Positions 7,781-14,648 of a stretch of DNA of 14,886 nucleotides are shown piece after piece. The notes beneath the pieces are model-generated. The model did not search any database and had not been told where the DNA came from. It saw nothing but the letters and a program-made list of their open reading frames with translations. The position numbers and the translations under genes were made by a program. This DNA is from an uncultured bacterium. GTDB lineage: Bacteria > Patescibacteriota > Saccharimonadia > Saccharimonadales > Saccharimonadaceae. The stretch spans positions 1-14,886 of the forward strand of contig CALHWG010000040.1 in the NCBI GenBank assembly GCA_938036745.1. Direction: 5' to 3'. How positions within the stretch are numbered: the stretch's first letter is position 1; every line of letters begins with the position of its first letter.

Positions 7781-7885
7781 TATTTTTATGGTTTCTCCCA
7801 AAAATAACCTTAGCGCTTATACTTATATAATTATAATACATCATTTTATACACAAGCGCAATACTTTTTATTATTTTTATGGTTT
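7781..7885. repeat. Direct repeat at the 3' end of the methyltransferase gene
   Basis: TATTTTTATGGTTT occurs at 7781-7794 and again at 7872-7885, 91 bases apart. The second copy covers the methyltransferase stop codon (minus-strand reading AAACCATAAAAATA). The minus-strand bases before the first copy, GTTATTTTTGGGAGAAACC, also resemble the gene end, GCGATTTTTCGAAAACC, with small changes. The first copy may be a decayed duplicate of the gene's 3' tip. The intervening DNA has no gene. Chance in AT-rich sequence is possible. Confidence 0.45.
7813..7859 (-). terminator. Weak hairpin after the methyltransferase, possible terminator
   Basis: On the minus strand, 18 bases after the methyltransferase stop, GCGCTTGTGT (7859-7850) can pair with GTATAAGCGC (7822-7813): six Watson-Crick pairs at the base, then a mix with G-U pairs, around an AT-rich loop. 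TAAGGTTATTTTT follows. The U-tract is late and short, so termination is uncertain. It separates this gene from the promoter of the 30-codon ORF. Confidence 0.35.
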
Positions 7886-8464
7886 TCGAAAAATCGCTAA
7901 AGTTGCTTCAACTTCTTTTGAAATATTGTACTTTTTACACCATTCGTTAACTGCCTTTGAAGCTCCTGGTAAGGCTTGATTTCCATAGTCATCTACAACA
8001 ACAATTGCACCACTTTCAAGATTATTCCAGATTAAATTAAGCGGATCTAAAATTGAATCATAATAATCTCCATCCAAGAAAGCAAAGCTAATTTTTTCAG
8101 GAATTTGTGTTTTCGAAAGTGTATTAAACCAACCTTTTGTAATTTTTGGCATTTTTTTAATATTTGATTTACGCAAATTTGAAATTAATTGCTTTTTGCT
8201 AGCACACAACTCACCTTTTTTAAAAACTTCACCCAAAGAATTAATGTCTTTTGAAGATTTTTCTGGCAAACCTTCAAACGAATCGTAAAGCCAAAGTGTT
8301 TTAGAACTTCCCCATTTTTCAAGAGTTTTCGCTAAAAATACACTAGTTGTACCAACATAACAGCCGAACTCTACAACATCTCCAAAAAATGCGCGAGTCT
8401 TTTCCAACTCGCGCAAAATTACTTTAATCTCGCGTTCATCAACTTGATCACTCAATAACTTCAT
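7877..8464 (-). CDS. TylF/MycF-type SAM-dependent O-methyltransferase
   Basis: The 195-residue product is a class I SAM methyltransferase of the TylF/macrocin O-methyltransferase family, whose characterised members methylate sugar hydroxyls. Motif I is VEFGCYVGTTS (31-41), followed by the family-typical LYDSFEGLPEKS (59-70) with acidic D61, GWFNTLSK (111-118), the metal-binding-type FLDGDYYDS (129-137), and VVVDDYGN (155-162) with a PGASKAVNEW tail. At 195 residues it is a little shorter than characterised members. The substrate is unknown; a glycan or surface sugar is a guess. No other sugar-modifying gene is in the window. The ATG at 8464 has no Shine-Dalgarno, but a consensus -10 ends 6 bases before it, so it is probably transcribed separately from the arginine genes and without a leader. 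Confidence 0.85.
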   Translation of the reverse strand: MKLLSDQVDEREIKVILRELEKTRAFFGDVVEFGCYVGTTSVFLAKTLEKWGSSKTLWLYDSFEGLPEKSSKDINSLGEVFKKGELCASKKQLISNLRKSNIKKMPKITKGWFNTLSKTQIPEKISFAFLDGDYYDSILDPLNLIWNNLESGAIVVVDDYGNQALPGASKAVNEWCKKYNISKEVEATLAIFRKP

Positions 8465-8470
8465 AGTTAA

Positions 8471-8499
8471 ATTATACTACGAACGCTTGATTGTGCCAA
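8471..8499 (-). promoter_or_regulatory. Near-consensus promoter giving a leaderless methyltransferase mRNA
   Basis: On the minus strand TTGGCA (8499-8494), a 17-base spacer and a perfect TATAAT (8476-8471) precede the ATG at 8464 by only 6 bases. The usual start 7 bases after the hexamer falls on the A of the ATG. The promoter lies mostly inside the last codons of the upstream gene, whose stop codon abuts the -10. Confidence 0.75.
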
Positions 8500-8905
8500 C
8501 AATATCATAAGTTTCATCTTCACTAGCAGGAATAAACTCACCAGAAACCTCAACTCCGTTTGAATTAGCTTCTCCGTAAAGATTTAAATTGCTCCCACCA
8601 GAAACAGCATATTTTTGGCCTTTAGAATCAACAACTCCAACCTTACATTTATTTGGATTTGAATTATCAGTTTTACCTTTTTTCAATGAAAGACAAACTA
8701 CATTTCCTGAAATGTTTATATTTTTCGAAGACTGATTCTGACTTTTATTATTCGAAATATTTCGGTGAGCAACTGGCAGTGTAAAATCGAGAAGCTTCAC
8801 AACAAAACCTACTGCAAAAACTACAGCTACCAGTACAGCAATCACCAAAATTGAGGTTAATTTTCGATGAAAAGATTCCTTTTGATATTTCGAAATCTGT
8901 TTCAT
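8477..8905 (-). CDS. Unrecognised membrane-anchored extracytoplasmic protein
   Basis: The 142-residue product has a basic N terminus, one membrane segment at about 17-38 (TSILVIAVLVAVVFAVGFVV), a Ser/Asn/Gln-rich linker (48-64) and a small, probably beta-rich outer domain starting NISGNVVCLSLKK. The pattern G-x-V-V-C-L, then C-x-V-G-x-x-x-x-x-G-x-x-Y, recalls uncharacterised envelope proteins of candidate-phyla bacteria; that is memory, not a search. Its only cysteines, 71 and 87, flank a polar loop and could form a disulfide. The start lies 1 base after the stop of the YfcC-type gene, without an obvious Shine-Dalgarno, so translation is probably coupled. It is the last gene of the arginine operon by position, but a link with arginine metabolism is not shown. 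Confidence 0.75.
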   Translation of the reverse strand: MKQISKYQKESFHRKLTSILVIAVLVAVVFAVGFVVKLLDFTLPVAHRNISNNKSQNQSSKNINISGNVVCLSLKKGKTDNSNPNKCKVGVVDSKGQKYAVSGGSNLNLYGEANSNGVEVSGEFIPASEDETYDIVGTIKRS

Positions 8906-8906
8906 T

Positions 8907-10574
8907 TTATTTTAAGAATCCCATCACAACGATTACAACAAGACTAATTAAAGTTAAGATAGCCATCAATGGAGCAGTTCTCTTAACCCAGTTTTTATAA
9001 GGAACACCTGCGAGCGCTAAACCAGCCATTAATGATGCAATTGTAGGGGCAACCATATTAAGAAGTCCAGATGCAGTTGCAAATGCAACAACAGCAATTT
9101 CTTTGGTTGAGCCAGCTAAATCTGCAACAGGAGCAATAATTGGCATTGTAGCCTCTGCTAAACCAGAAGATGACGGAATAATAAATGACATCGGTATATA
9201 GAAAATATAAGCCAAAACACCAAATATCTGTGATGGAACTTTTCGAAGAAGTTCTTCACCCCAATAGACAATCGTATCTTGAATTCCACCAGCTTGCATC
9301 AAAACACCAATCGCTGCAGCAACCGCAATAATTAAAGCAACACTCAATAAATCTGCCGAGCCAGCAAGGAAAGTATTTGTTACAGAAACATCATCTTTTT
9401 TAAATTCTTCATGGTAAAGAATTTTAATCATTATTGTCGAGATTAAGAACAGTGCTGAAATTTCGTTAAAATACCAAGAACCAAATGGAACAGCATGTTT
9501 AAATCCGAAGATTCCACCAACAATAGGCAAAGTTGCGAGCCATTCGTGCCAGTCTTCAAAGAATGTTACGTGCAAATCTTTCCAAGGAACAAGTGACATA
9601 ATCATCACAAGGAAAGTTAGCCCAAAAATTCCCATCACAAATTTTCGCTCAAGTGTAAATTCTGGTACTTTCGAAGCATCAATTGCTTTAACTGCCGGTT
9701 TTCCTTTAGAATCTTCAGCATATTCACCAGCTTTGACTTTAGCAGCATATCGCATTGTAAAGATAATCGAAGCAACTAAAGATGCAACTAGAATTATAAA
9801 CTGAGGCAATAATATTTTCGACAATTCTGCACCAGCAGCATTTGCGGCAATAATAGTTGAGAATGGATTTACTGTTGAAGCTAAAACACCCGAGCCAGCG
9901 CCAAGAACAATTACCATTACGGCAGTCATTGAATTGTAGCCAGCAGCAATCATAATTGGCACGATTAATGCATAGAATGCCACCGCTTCTTCTTGCATAC
10001 CATAAGTAGTTCCACCAATCGCAAAAAGTGTCATTAAGACTGGAATAATCCACTTCTCTTTGCCTTTCATCTTTTTGAGCAAGCCACCAATTGCAGAATC
10101 AAGTGCGCCGGTTTTCATCACAACGCCTAAGAACCCACCAAGAATCAGGATGAATACGATTACATCAAGTTTCTTAGCCATTCCATAAATTGGAGACAAG
10201 AAAATATCCCAAAATCCTTGCTTTAGATTAATGTAATATTCTTTTTTCTCTTCTTCAGCTTTTTTAAAATCGCTTGCCGCATTTTTATAGCCTTTGCTTT
10301 CTGCGTCAGAAATTGAAATTTCAGTTTTTGGATTTTTAACTTCTTCAACAACTTTCAAGCGTTTTTCAGTCTGCGAATAACTATTGGATTTAATTTTTCC
10401 ATCTTCCAGTCGTTCATAACGACCACTCGGTATGAGCCAAGTTAAGCCAGCCATTATTGCAATAATAATGAATAAAACACTAAAAGCCGACGGCGATTTA
10501 AACACTTTTAGCTTTTTCGAAACCTTTTTAACCTTTTTTGAAGCAGTTTTATCTGCATCTTTTTTCATAGCCAT
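8907..10574 (-). CDS. YfcC/DcuC-family transporter, presumed arginine/ornithine exchanger
   Basis: The 555-residue polytopic protein belongs to the DcuC/YfcC carrier group. Its place directly behind arcA and arcB suggests it brings arginine in and ornithine out. After a lysine-rich cytoplasmic start (1-25) comes a first helix with GLTWLIPSGRY, a long charged loop (about 52-115), then helices carrying family landmarks: LGGFLGVVMKTGALD, GGTTYGMQEEAVAFYALIVP, GSGVLASTVNPFSTIIAANA, and in the second half IPMSFIIPSSSGLAEATMP and NMVAPTIASLMAGLALAGVP. The two halves with Ser/Gly/Pro-rich re-entrant-type motifs are typical. The first outer loop and basic N terminus make it longer than usual for the family. 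The start at 10574 has AGGAG 6 bases upstream, and the gene follows arcB by 15 bases. Family identity is firm; substrate is inferred from context. Confidence 0.88.
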   Translation of the reverse strand: MAMKKDADKTASKKVKKVSKKLKVFKSPSAFSVLFIIIAIMAGLTWLIPSGRYERLEDGKIKSNSYSQTEKRLKVVEEVKNPKTEISISDAESKGYKNAASDFKKAEEEKKEYYINLKQGFWDIFLSPIYGMAKKLDVIVFILILGGFLGVVMKTGALDSAIGGLLKKMKGKEKWIIPVLMTLFAIGGTTYGMQEEAVAFYALIVPIMIAAGYNSMTAVMVIVLGAGSGVLASTVNPFSTIIAANAAGAELSKILLPQFIILVASLVASIIFTMRYAAKVKAGEYAEDSKGKPAVKAIDASKVPEFTLERKFVMGIFGLTFLVMIMSLVPWKDLHVTFFEDWHEWLATLPIVGGIFGFKHAVPFGSWYFNEISALFLISTIMIKILYHEEFKKDDVSVTNTFLAGSADLLSVALIIAVAAAIGVLMQAGGIQDTIVYWGEELLRKVPSQIFGVLAYIFYIPMSFIIPSSSGLAEATMPIIAPVADLAGSTKEIAVVAFATASGLLNMVAPTIASLMAGLALAGVPYKNWVKRTAPLMAILTLISLVVIVVMGFLK

Positions 10575-10589
10575 TTTCTTCTCCTAAAA

Positions 10590-11579
10590 TTACAAAGTTA
10601 AAGCCATAACCGCTTTAATTGTGTGCATGCGGTTTTCAGCTTCGTCGAATACAATTGAAGCGTTTGAGTTAAAGACTTCATCAGTAACTTCCATTTCTTT
10701 CAATCCATATTTTTCGAAAATTTCTTTTCCAATTTTTGTATTTAAATCATGGAAGGCTGGCAAACAGTGCATAAATTTCACATTTGGATTTCCAGTTGCA
10801 TGAAGAAGTGCCGTATTTACTTGGAAGCCGCGTAGTTGATGGATTCGTTCTTCGAATTTATCTTCTTCTCCCATTGAAACCCATACATCAGTATAGATGA
10901 AATCTGCGCCGTGAGCGGCACCATATAGGTCGTCTGTAATTGTAATTTTTGCACCAGTTTCACGAGCAATTTCACGGCATTTTTCAACCAAAGCAGGGTC
11001 TGGATGAAGATTATTTGGGGCAGCAATTCGAAAATCAACGCCCATTTTAGCTGAGCCAATCATCAAGCTGTTCGCCATATTATTGCGTCCATCACCGACA
11101 AATACTAATTTAGCACCTTTTAGATATCCAAGATGTTCTTCCATAGTCATAAAGTCTGCCAAAATTTGAGTTGGGTGATACATATCGGTCAAACCATTCC
11201 AAACAGGCACACCAGCATATTTTGCAAGTTCTTCAACAGTTGAATGATCGAAACCACGAAATTCAATTCCATCAAATGAGCGACCAAGCACAATCGCTGT
11301 ATCTTTAATCGATTCCTTTTTACCCATTTGAATATCATCTTTGCCTAAAAATTCTGGATGAATTCCCAAATCTCGAGCCGCCACAGTAAAAGCGGTTCGA
11401 GTTCGGGTTGAAGTTTTTTCGAAAAGCAAAGCAACTTGTTTGCCTTCGTGAATTTTATGAGCAATTCCAGCTCGCTTTAAACGTTTGTATTCATGCGAAA
11501 CATCAAGTATTAAGCGAATTTCTTCTGGTGTAAAATCTAAAAGTGTTAGAAAATTTCGATTTTTCAAATTTAATGCCAT
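10590..11579 (-). CDS. arcB: Ornithine carbamoyltransferase, catabolic (ArcB)
   Basis: In the arginine deiminase pathway this enzyme converts citrulline and phosphate to ornithine and carbamoyl phosphate; it is homologous to biosynthetic ArgF. The 329 residues show the carbamoyl-phosphate loop STRTR (57-61), HPTQ (135-138), the ornithine-site block DVWVSMG (231-237) and the catalytic HCLPAFHD (271-278). The ATG at 11579 is chosen: AGGAG lies 8 bases upstream, inside the last arcA codons, and [11 protein letters not shown] is a typical start. An earlier in-frame start at 11600 would overlap arcA. The gap after the arcA stop is 2 bases, so the genes are translationally coupled. The catabolic role is inferred from the arcA neighbour; sequence alone does not separate ArcB from ArgF. 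Base composition looks somewhat richer in GC than the neighbouring membrane-protein genes. Confidence 0.95.
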   Translation of the reverse strand: MALNLKNRNFLTLLDFTPEEIRLILDVSHEYKRLKRAGIAHKIHEGKQVALLFEKTSTRTRTAFTVAARDLGIHPEFLGKDDIQMGKKESIKDTAIVLGRSFDGIEFRGFDHSTVEELAKYAGVPVWNGLTDMYHPTQILADFMTMEEHLGYLKGAKLVFVGDGRNNMANSLMIGSAKMGVDFRIAAPNNLHPDPALVEKCREIARETGAKITITDDLYGAAHGADFIYTDVWVSMGEEDKFEERIHQLRGFQVNTALLHATGNPNVKFMHCLPAFHDLNTKIGKEIFEKYGLKEMEVTDEVFNSNASIVFDEAENRMHTIKAVMALTL

Positions 11580-11581
11580 TA

Positions 11582-12832
11582 TTAAATCTCCTCTCTCCAA
11601 ATTGGCATTGACATACAGCGTGGGCCTCCACGGCCACGACCAAGTTCAGCGCCCTGAATTTCAATAACTTCTACGCCAGCTTCACGCAAAGCTCTATTGG
11701 TTACATAGTTTCGGTCATAAGTTACAACTACACCTGGAGCTATTGCTAGAGTGTTTGAGCCGTCGTTCCACTGTTCGCGCGCCGCCGCAATTGGATCACC
11801 ATCACCACATTGAATCAGAGTTACATGGTCAAGACCAAGAACTTCCTCTAGAGTTTCTTTCAAATTTGTTCTATGAGTAATTTTTGGCTGTCCTGGAATG
11901 CCAGAATCTTCCAAAACGTAAATATTCAATTCACCATCTTTGTCTAAAATTTCTGGGTGAACTGTAAATTTATCATAATCAATCATTGTGAAAACAGTAT
12001 CAAGATGCATAAATGCATGTGAAACTGGAATTTGAATTGCTAAAATTTTATTAAAATCTGAAAATTCAAACAATTTCGAAGCAACTTTTTCGATTGCTTC
12101 AGGAGTTGTTCGTTGTGAAACACCAATCGCCATTACATTCTTCGAAAGAACGAGCTCATCACCACCTTCCATATTGAATTTATTATAGCGATCAAACCAA
12201 ATTGGAACTTCACCACCAGGAGTTTTTGCTGCAAATCGTGGGTGATAGCGCATAATATATTCCATAAACAAACTCTCGCGTCGGCGAGCTGGATATCGCA
12301 TTTTATTAATTGTTAATCCATTTCCAACTGCAGCTGCTGGGTCACGAGTAAAGTAAAGATTTGGCATTGGGTCGAGCAAAAATGGATAATCACTCTTGAA
12401 ATAATAATTCAAATGAGATTTTTCATCTTCATCAGTTTTAATCTCATCTTTTTTAACACCCGCCATAATTTTTCGAACAAGCTCGAGTGGCTCAAATTCT
12501 CCTAAATAACGCATCAAAGCGTGCGTTACATGTCGTTCACCTTGCTTTGAAGCTCGCACAAAATCAGAAATAAATCGCCATTTAATTTCATCATTATAAA
12601 GTGATTCTGCTGCTAACTGATCAAGATAAAGAACTTCAACTCCATGATTTCGAAGAGTTTCCGCAAAAGCATCATGCTCAGCTTGTGCAACCTCCAAATA
12701 TGGAATATCATCAAAGAGTAGCTGTTCCAAATAATCCGGAGTCAACCCTTCGAGTTCTTTTCCTGGTCTATGTAAAATTACGGTTTTGAGTTTTCCGATT
12801 TCACTATTAACTTGAATCGGTTTTTCACCCAT
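11582..12832 (-). CDS. arcA: Arginine deiminase (ArcA)
   Basis: ArcA hydrolyses arginine to citrulline and ammonia, the first step of the fermentative arginine deiminase pathway. The 416 residues match the usual length. The guanidino-modifying fold is clear: [18 protein letters not shown] at the N terminus, FTRDP with D164, MEGGDE with E222, FMHLDT with H276 and D278, [12 protein letters not shown], and the terminal [12 protein letters not shown] with nucleophile C406. All catalytic residues are present. The ATG at 12832 is supported by GGGAGG just upstream; an in-frame start 14 codons earlier would add an unusual basic leader. It is the first gene of the arginine operon, with a promoter at 12865-12893. 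Carbamate kinase (ArcC), needed for the ATP-forming step, is not in the window. The pathway is reported from host-associated Saccharibacteria. Confidence 0.97.
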   Translation of the reverse strand: MGEKPIQVNSEIGKLKTVILHRPGKELEGLTPDYLEQLLFDDIPYLEVAQAEHDAFAETLRNHGVEVLYLDQLAAESLYNDEIKWRFISDFVRASKQGERHVTHALMRYLGEFEPLELVRKIMAGVKKDEIKTDEDEKSHLNYYFKSDYPFLLDPMPNLYFTRDPAAAVGNGLTINKMRYPARRRESLFMEYIMRYHPRFAAKTPGGEVPIWFDRYNKFNMEGGDELVLSKNVMAIGVSQRTTPEAIEKVASKLFEFSDFNKILAIQIPVSHAFMHLDTVFTMIDYDKFTVHPEILDKDGELNIYVLEDSGIPGQPKITHRTNLKETLEEVLGLDHVTLIQCGDGDPIAAAREQWNDGSNTLAIAPGVVVTYDRNYVTNRALREAGVEVIEIQGAELGRGRGGPRCMSMPIWREEI

Positions 12833-12864
12833 ATTCCCTCCCTTTATTTTATGTTTATGATTTA

Positions 12865-12893
12865 ATTTTACCATAAAGATTATCTTTTATCAA
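12865..12893 (-). promoter_or_regulatory. arcA operon promoter with palindrome in the spacer
   Basis: On the minus strand TTGATA (12893-12888), a 17-base spacer and TAAAAT (12870-12865) preceded by TGG form a good extended -10 promoter, with a start expected near 12858 and a leader of about 26 bases. A perfect 6+1+6 palindrome, AAAGATTATCTTT (12875-12887), fills the spacer, a position where a bound repressor would block polymerase. It matches neither an ArgR box nor an FNR/ANR box that I can align. Promoter confidence is good; operator function is inference. Confidence 0.65.
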
Positions 12894-12907
12894 ACAATTT
12901 AACTTTA

Positions 12908-12936
12908 TTGACTTTTTATTAGAAAAATTATATAAT
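12908..12936 (+). promoter_or_regulatory. Near-consensus promoter for the cysteine-cluster protein
   Basis: TTGACT (12908-12913), a 17-base spacer and a perfect TATAAT (12931-12936) predict a start near 12943. GGAGGTG (12959-12965) follows, 5 bases before the ATG at 12971. The promoter diverges from the arcA promoter, with the two -35 boxes about 14 bases apart, so one regulator could affect both. Confidence 0.8.
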
Positions 12937-12970
12937 AATAGCATCTTAGTACATTTTTGGAGGTGAAAAT

Positions 12971-13294
12971 ATGGTAAAAATTAGAGTTTCGCACAAATTT
13001 CTAAAACGAATAGCCGAATTAGACATTCCAGAAGATTTACTTATCAAAGCCGAAAAAGGCTACTCTTCTGCAATTTATAAAATTTTTAAAATGTATTTTG
13101 CCAAATGTAACTATTCGCGCAAAAAAGTTCAAGCCCAAAGTATAATTTTTGAGAGAATTGACTCAAACTTTAAAACCGTAAAAAGTCAATCTTTCGCACA
13201 TAGATCAGATGATTTATCAGCCTGTGAAAAAGAAAATTGCTCATTTTGTGAAAATGGGCAATACGGCAAGTGTCCAAATAACCGCCATAAATAA
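12971..13294 (+). CDS. Unrecognised small protein with a four-cysteine cluster
   Basis: No family recognised. The 107-residue product has a basic, helix-prone first half (VSHKFLKRIAELDIPEDLL, then YSSAIYKIFKMYFAKC) and a polar C-terminal tail with cysteines at 85, 90, 93 and 101 (spacing x4, x2, x7), plus C46. The cluster could bind zinc or an iron-sulfur centre; no signal peptide or membrane segment is seen, so it is likely cytoplasmic. It has a strong promoter and Shine-Dalgarno, and its own terminator, so it is a single-gene unit. It is divergent from arcA with a 138-base shared gap, an arrangement often seen for regulators and their targets, but I see no recognisable helix-turn-helix. Being well expressed and small, it could equally be an unrelated housekeeping protein. 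Confidence 0.75.
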   Translation: MVKIRVSHKFLKRIAELDIPEDLLIKAEKGYSSAIYKIFKMYFAKCNYSRKKVQAQSIIFERIDSNFKTVKSQSFAHRSDDLSACEKENCSFCENGQYGKCPNNRHK

Positions 13295-13320
13295 CCCTTT
13301 CGAAAAGGGTTTTATTTTTT
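13293..13320. terminator. Intrinsic terminator between converging genes
   Basis: AACCCTTT (13293-13300), loop CGA and AAAGGGTT (13304-13311), followed by TTATTTTTT, form a compact terminator on the plus strand for the cysteine-cluster gene. Its T-tract doubles as the last two Lys codons and stop of the MscS gene on the other strand, for which the hairpin lies just past the stop and is followed by ATTTAT. The stem centre is one of the TTTCGAAA palindromes. Confidence 0.82.
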
Positions 13321-14253
13321 AACTTGTTTTATAGATGAATGCTTTTGGTGGCGAGTGCGAGCTTTTGAATTCTTCATTTTTGCGGTAATTCGATTTACAT
13401 CATGAATGACCATTTGTGGATAAGGCAAAATAATATCGTTTTCATCAAAAGCTTTCTTAATTTCCCGCCGAAAAATTCCAGCAACGTTCCATTGTTTTCC
13501 AGCTTTTACCCTTCCTAAACACTTAATTTCCATCGAGGAATCCAAGAATTTATTCACTCGTACGAATACAATTGGCTCAATAATATCTTTTTTCAATTCC
13601 GGATCTTCAAGCATTTTTAGCCCAACATTATTTATCACCTTTTCCAAAACATCGATATCCGTATCATAAGATACACCAAAGAGTAAGTTAACATTAGCAT
13701 ATTTAAACGAAAGATTAGTCACCGCTTCACTTGCACCATTTCGAATTGTATGAACTTTTCCATCACCATCACGCACCTGAGTAATTCGCAAAGAAATATT
13801 TTCAACTTTTCCCGAAATTAACCTTCCAGCAACCATAATCTCAATTGTATCTCCAACTCGATATTGATTCTCGCCAACAATAAAAAATCCTGCTAAAATA
13901 TCACGCGTTGTCGTTTGAGCACCAAGACCAACCACTACACCAATTAAACCAGCACCCGTCATTAAAGACGCAACATTAACACCAATTGAACTAAGAAAGT
14001 TTATCGCCGCAGTCATCCAGATAACAATATCAATTGTAGTTTTTGCAATTTTCGAAATTGTTTCATTTCTTTTTAAACGTTCTTCGGAGCGCTTTATTTT
14101 TTTAGTTTTCTTACGAACACTAAAAGCGAAATCAATAATTTTGCGCGATAAAAAACTCGCAAAAACTGCAATAAGAATAATTGTGATTGGTTCGAACCAG
14201 TCGTAATCTAAAAATCCTACTATAAATTTTTCGAAACTCTTAAAAATATCCAT
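13312..14253 (-). CDS. MscS-family mechanosensitive ion channel
   Basis: MscS channels open under membrane tension to release solutes on hypo-osmotic shock. From the ATG at 14253 the product has 313 residues. Transmembrane segments lie at about 20-40, 70-90 and 92-126; the last is the pore helix with GAGLIGVVVGLGAQTTTRDILAGFFI, the glycine/alanine packing typical of TM3. After it come QYRVGDTIEI and GKVENISLRITQVRDGDGKVHTIRNG, the beta domain, and the C-terminal vestibule domain ending before a Lys/Arg/His-rich tail. The length is close to MscS of Escherichia coli (286) with a longer basic tail. GTG at 14256 is an alternative start one codon earlier. There is no Shine-Dalgarno; a weak GATAAT ends 5 bases before the ATG. 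It follows the LexA-like gene by about 41 bases and may be cotranscribed with it. Confidence 0.93.
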   Translation of the reverse strand: MDIFKSFEKFIVGFLDYDWFEPITIILIAVFASFLSRKIIDFAFSVRKKTKKIKRSEERLKRNETISKIAKTTIDIVIWMTAAINFLSSIGVNVASLMTGAGLIGVVVGLGAQTTTRDILAGFFIVGENQYRVGDTIEIMVAGRLISGKVENISLRITQVRDGDGKVHTIRNGASEAVTNLSFKYANVNLLFGVSYDTDIDVLEKVINNVGLKMLEDPELKKDIIEPIVFVRVNKFLDSSMEIKCLGRVKAGKQWNVAGIFRREIKKAFDENDIILPYPQMVIHDVNRITAKMKNSKARTRHQKHSSIKQVKK

Positions 14254-14297
14254 CACTAATTATCATTAAAACATAAACACTTTATTTTTTCAATATT

Positions 14298-14648
14298 CTA
14301 ATACCACAAAGTTAGAATTGCATCATCAATTTTTCTTGCTTGTTCAATTTGATTATTTTCAGCATAGGAGTCTCGCTTCTTAACTAAAAAATCATGAATA
14401 TTTTTTTCATCGGCAGAAAGTTCTGAAATTTGTTTCTTAATAGAAATCGAACGAGCTTCACCACCATCAGATTTAGTTATTTTTCCCAATAAAACCAAAT
14501 TATCGATATGCTTTGCTACCGTTGCAACAGATTTATAGCCCATACCACGAGCAATTTCGCGATATGTTGGGCTATAACCAGACTCTTCAATAAAAACTTC
14601 TATAAAATTCAACAATTCAACTTGTTTTTTAGTCAAATTAATTGCCAT
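14298..14648 (-). CDS. LexA-type winged-helix protein lacking the S24 peptidase domain
   Basis: The 116-residue product matches the LexA N-terminal DNA-binding domain: TKKQVELLNFIEVFIEESG, SPTYREIARGMGYKSVATVAKHI (the helix-turn-helix with its recognition helix) and LVLLGKITKSDGGEARSI, where LexA has the wing. After about residue 75 comes a polar helical tail (SADEKNIHDFLVKKRDSYAE, then QARKIDDAILTLWY) instead of the cleavage site and Ser/Lys protease domain. RecA-stimulated self-cleavage should therefore be impossible. The tail may dimerise. The ATG at 14648 has AGGTGA 5 bases before it; a GTG three codons earlier is less likely. The gene overlaps the end of the LytR_C gene by 11 bases, so they are coupled. 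Calling it a transcription factor is sound; its regulon is unknown and it should not be annotated as the SOS repressor. Confidence 0.82.
   Translation of the reverse strand: MAINLTKKQVELLNFIEVFIEESGYSPTYREIARGMGYKSVATVAKHIDNLVLLGKITKSDGGEARSISIKKQISELSADEKNIHDFLVKKRDSYAENNQIEQARKIDDAILTLWY

Noticed and set aside
12880..12895. A possible FNR/ANR-type box near the arcA -35, since TTGAT is the first half of that motif.
   Set aside because: The second half reads GATAA instead of ATCAA, so there is only one good half-site; the TTGATA is better explained as the -35 box.
14188..14199. The 12-base palindrome TGGTTCGAACCA close to the LexA-like gene, considered as its operator.
   Set aside because: It lies inside MscS coding sequence and is one of about 44 TTCGAA sites in the window; it does not match the GAAC-n4-GTTC LexA box.
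14257..14297. A frameshifted peptidase domain downstream of the LexA-like gene.
   Set aside because: Only 41 bases separate it from the MscS gene, and no reading of them or of the MscS N terminus resembles the S24 domain.
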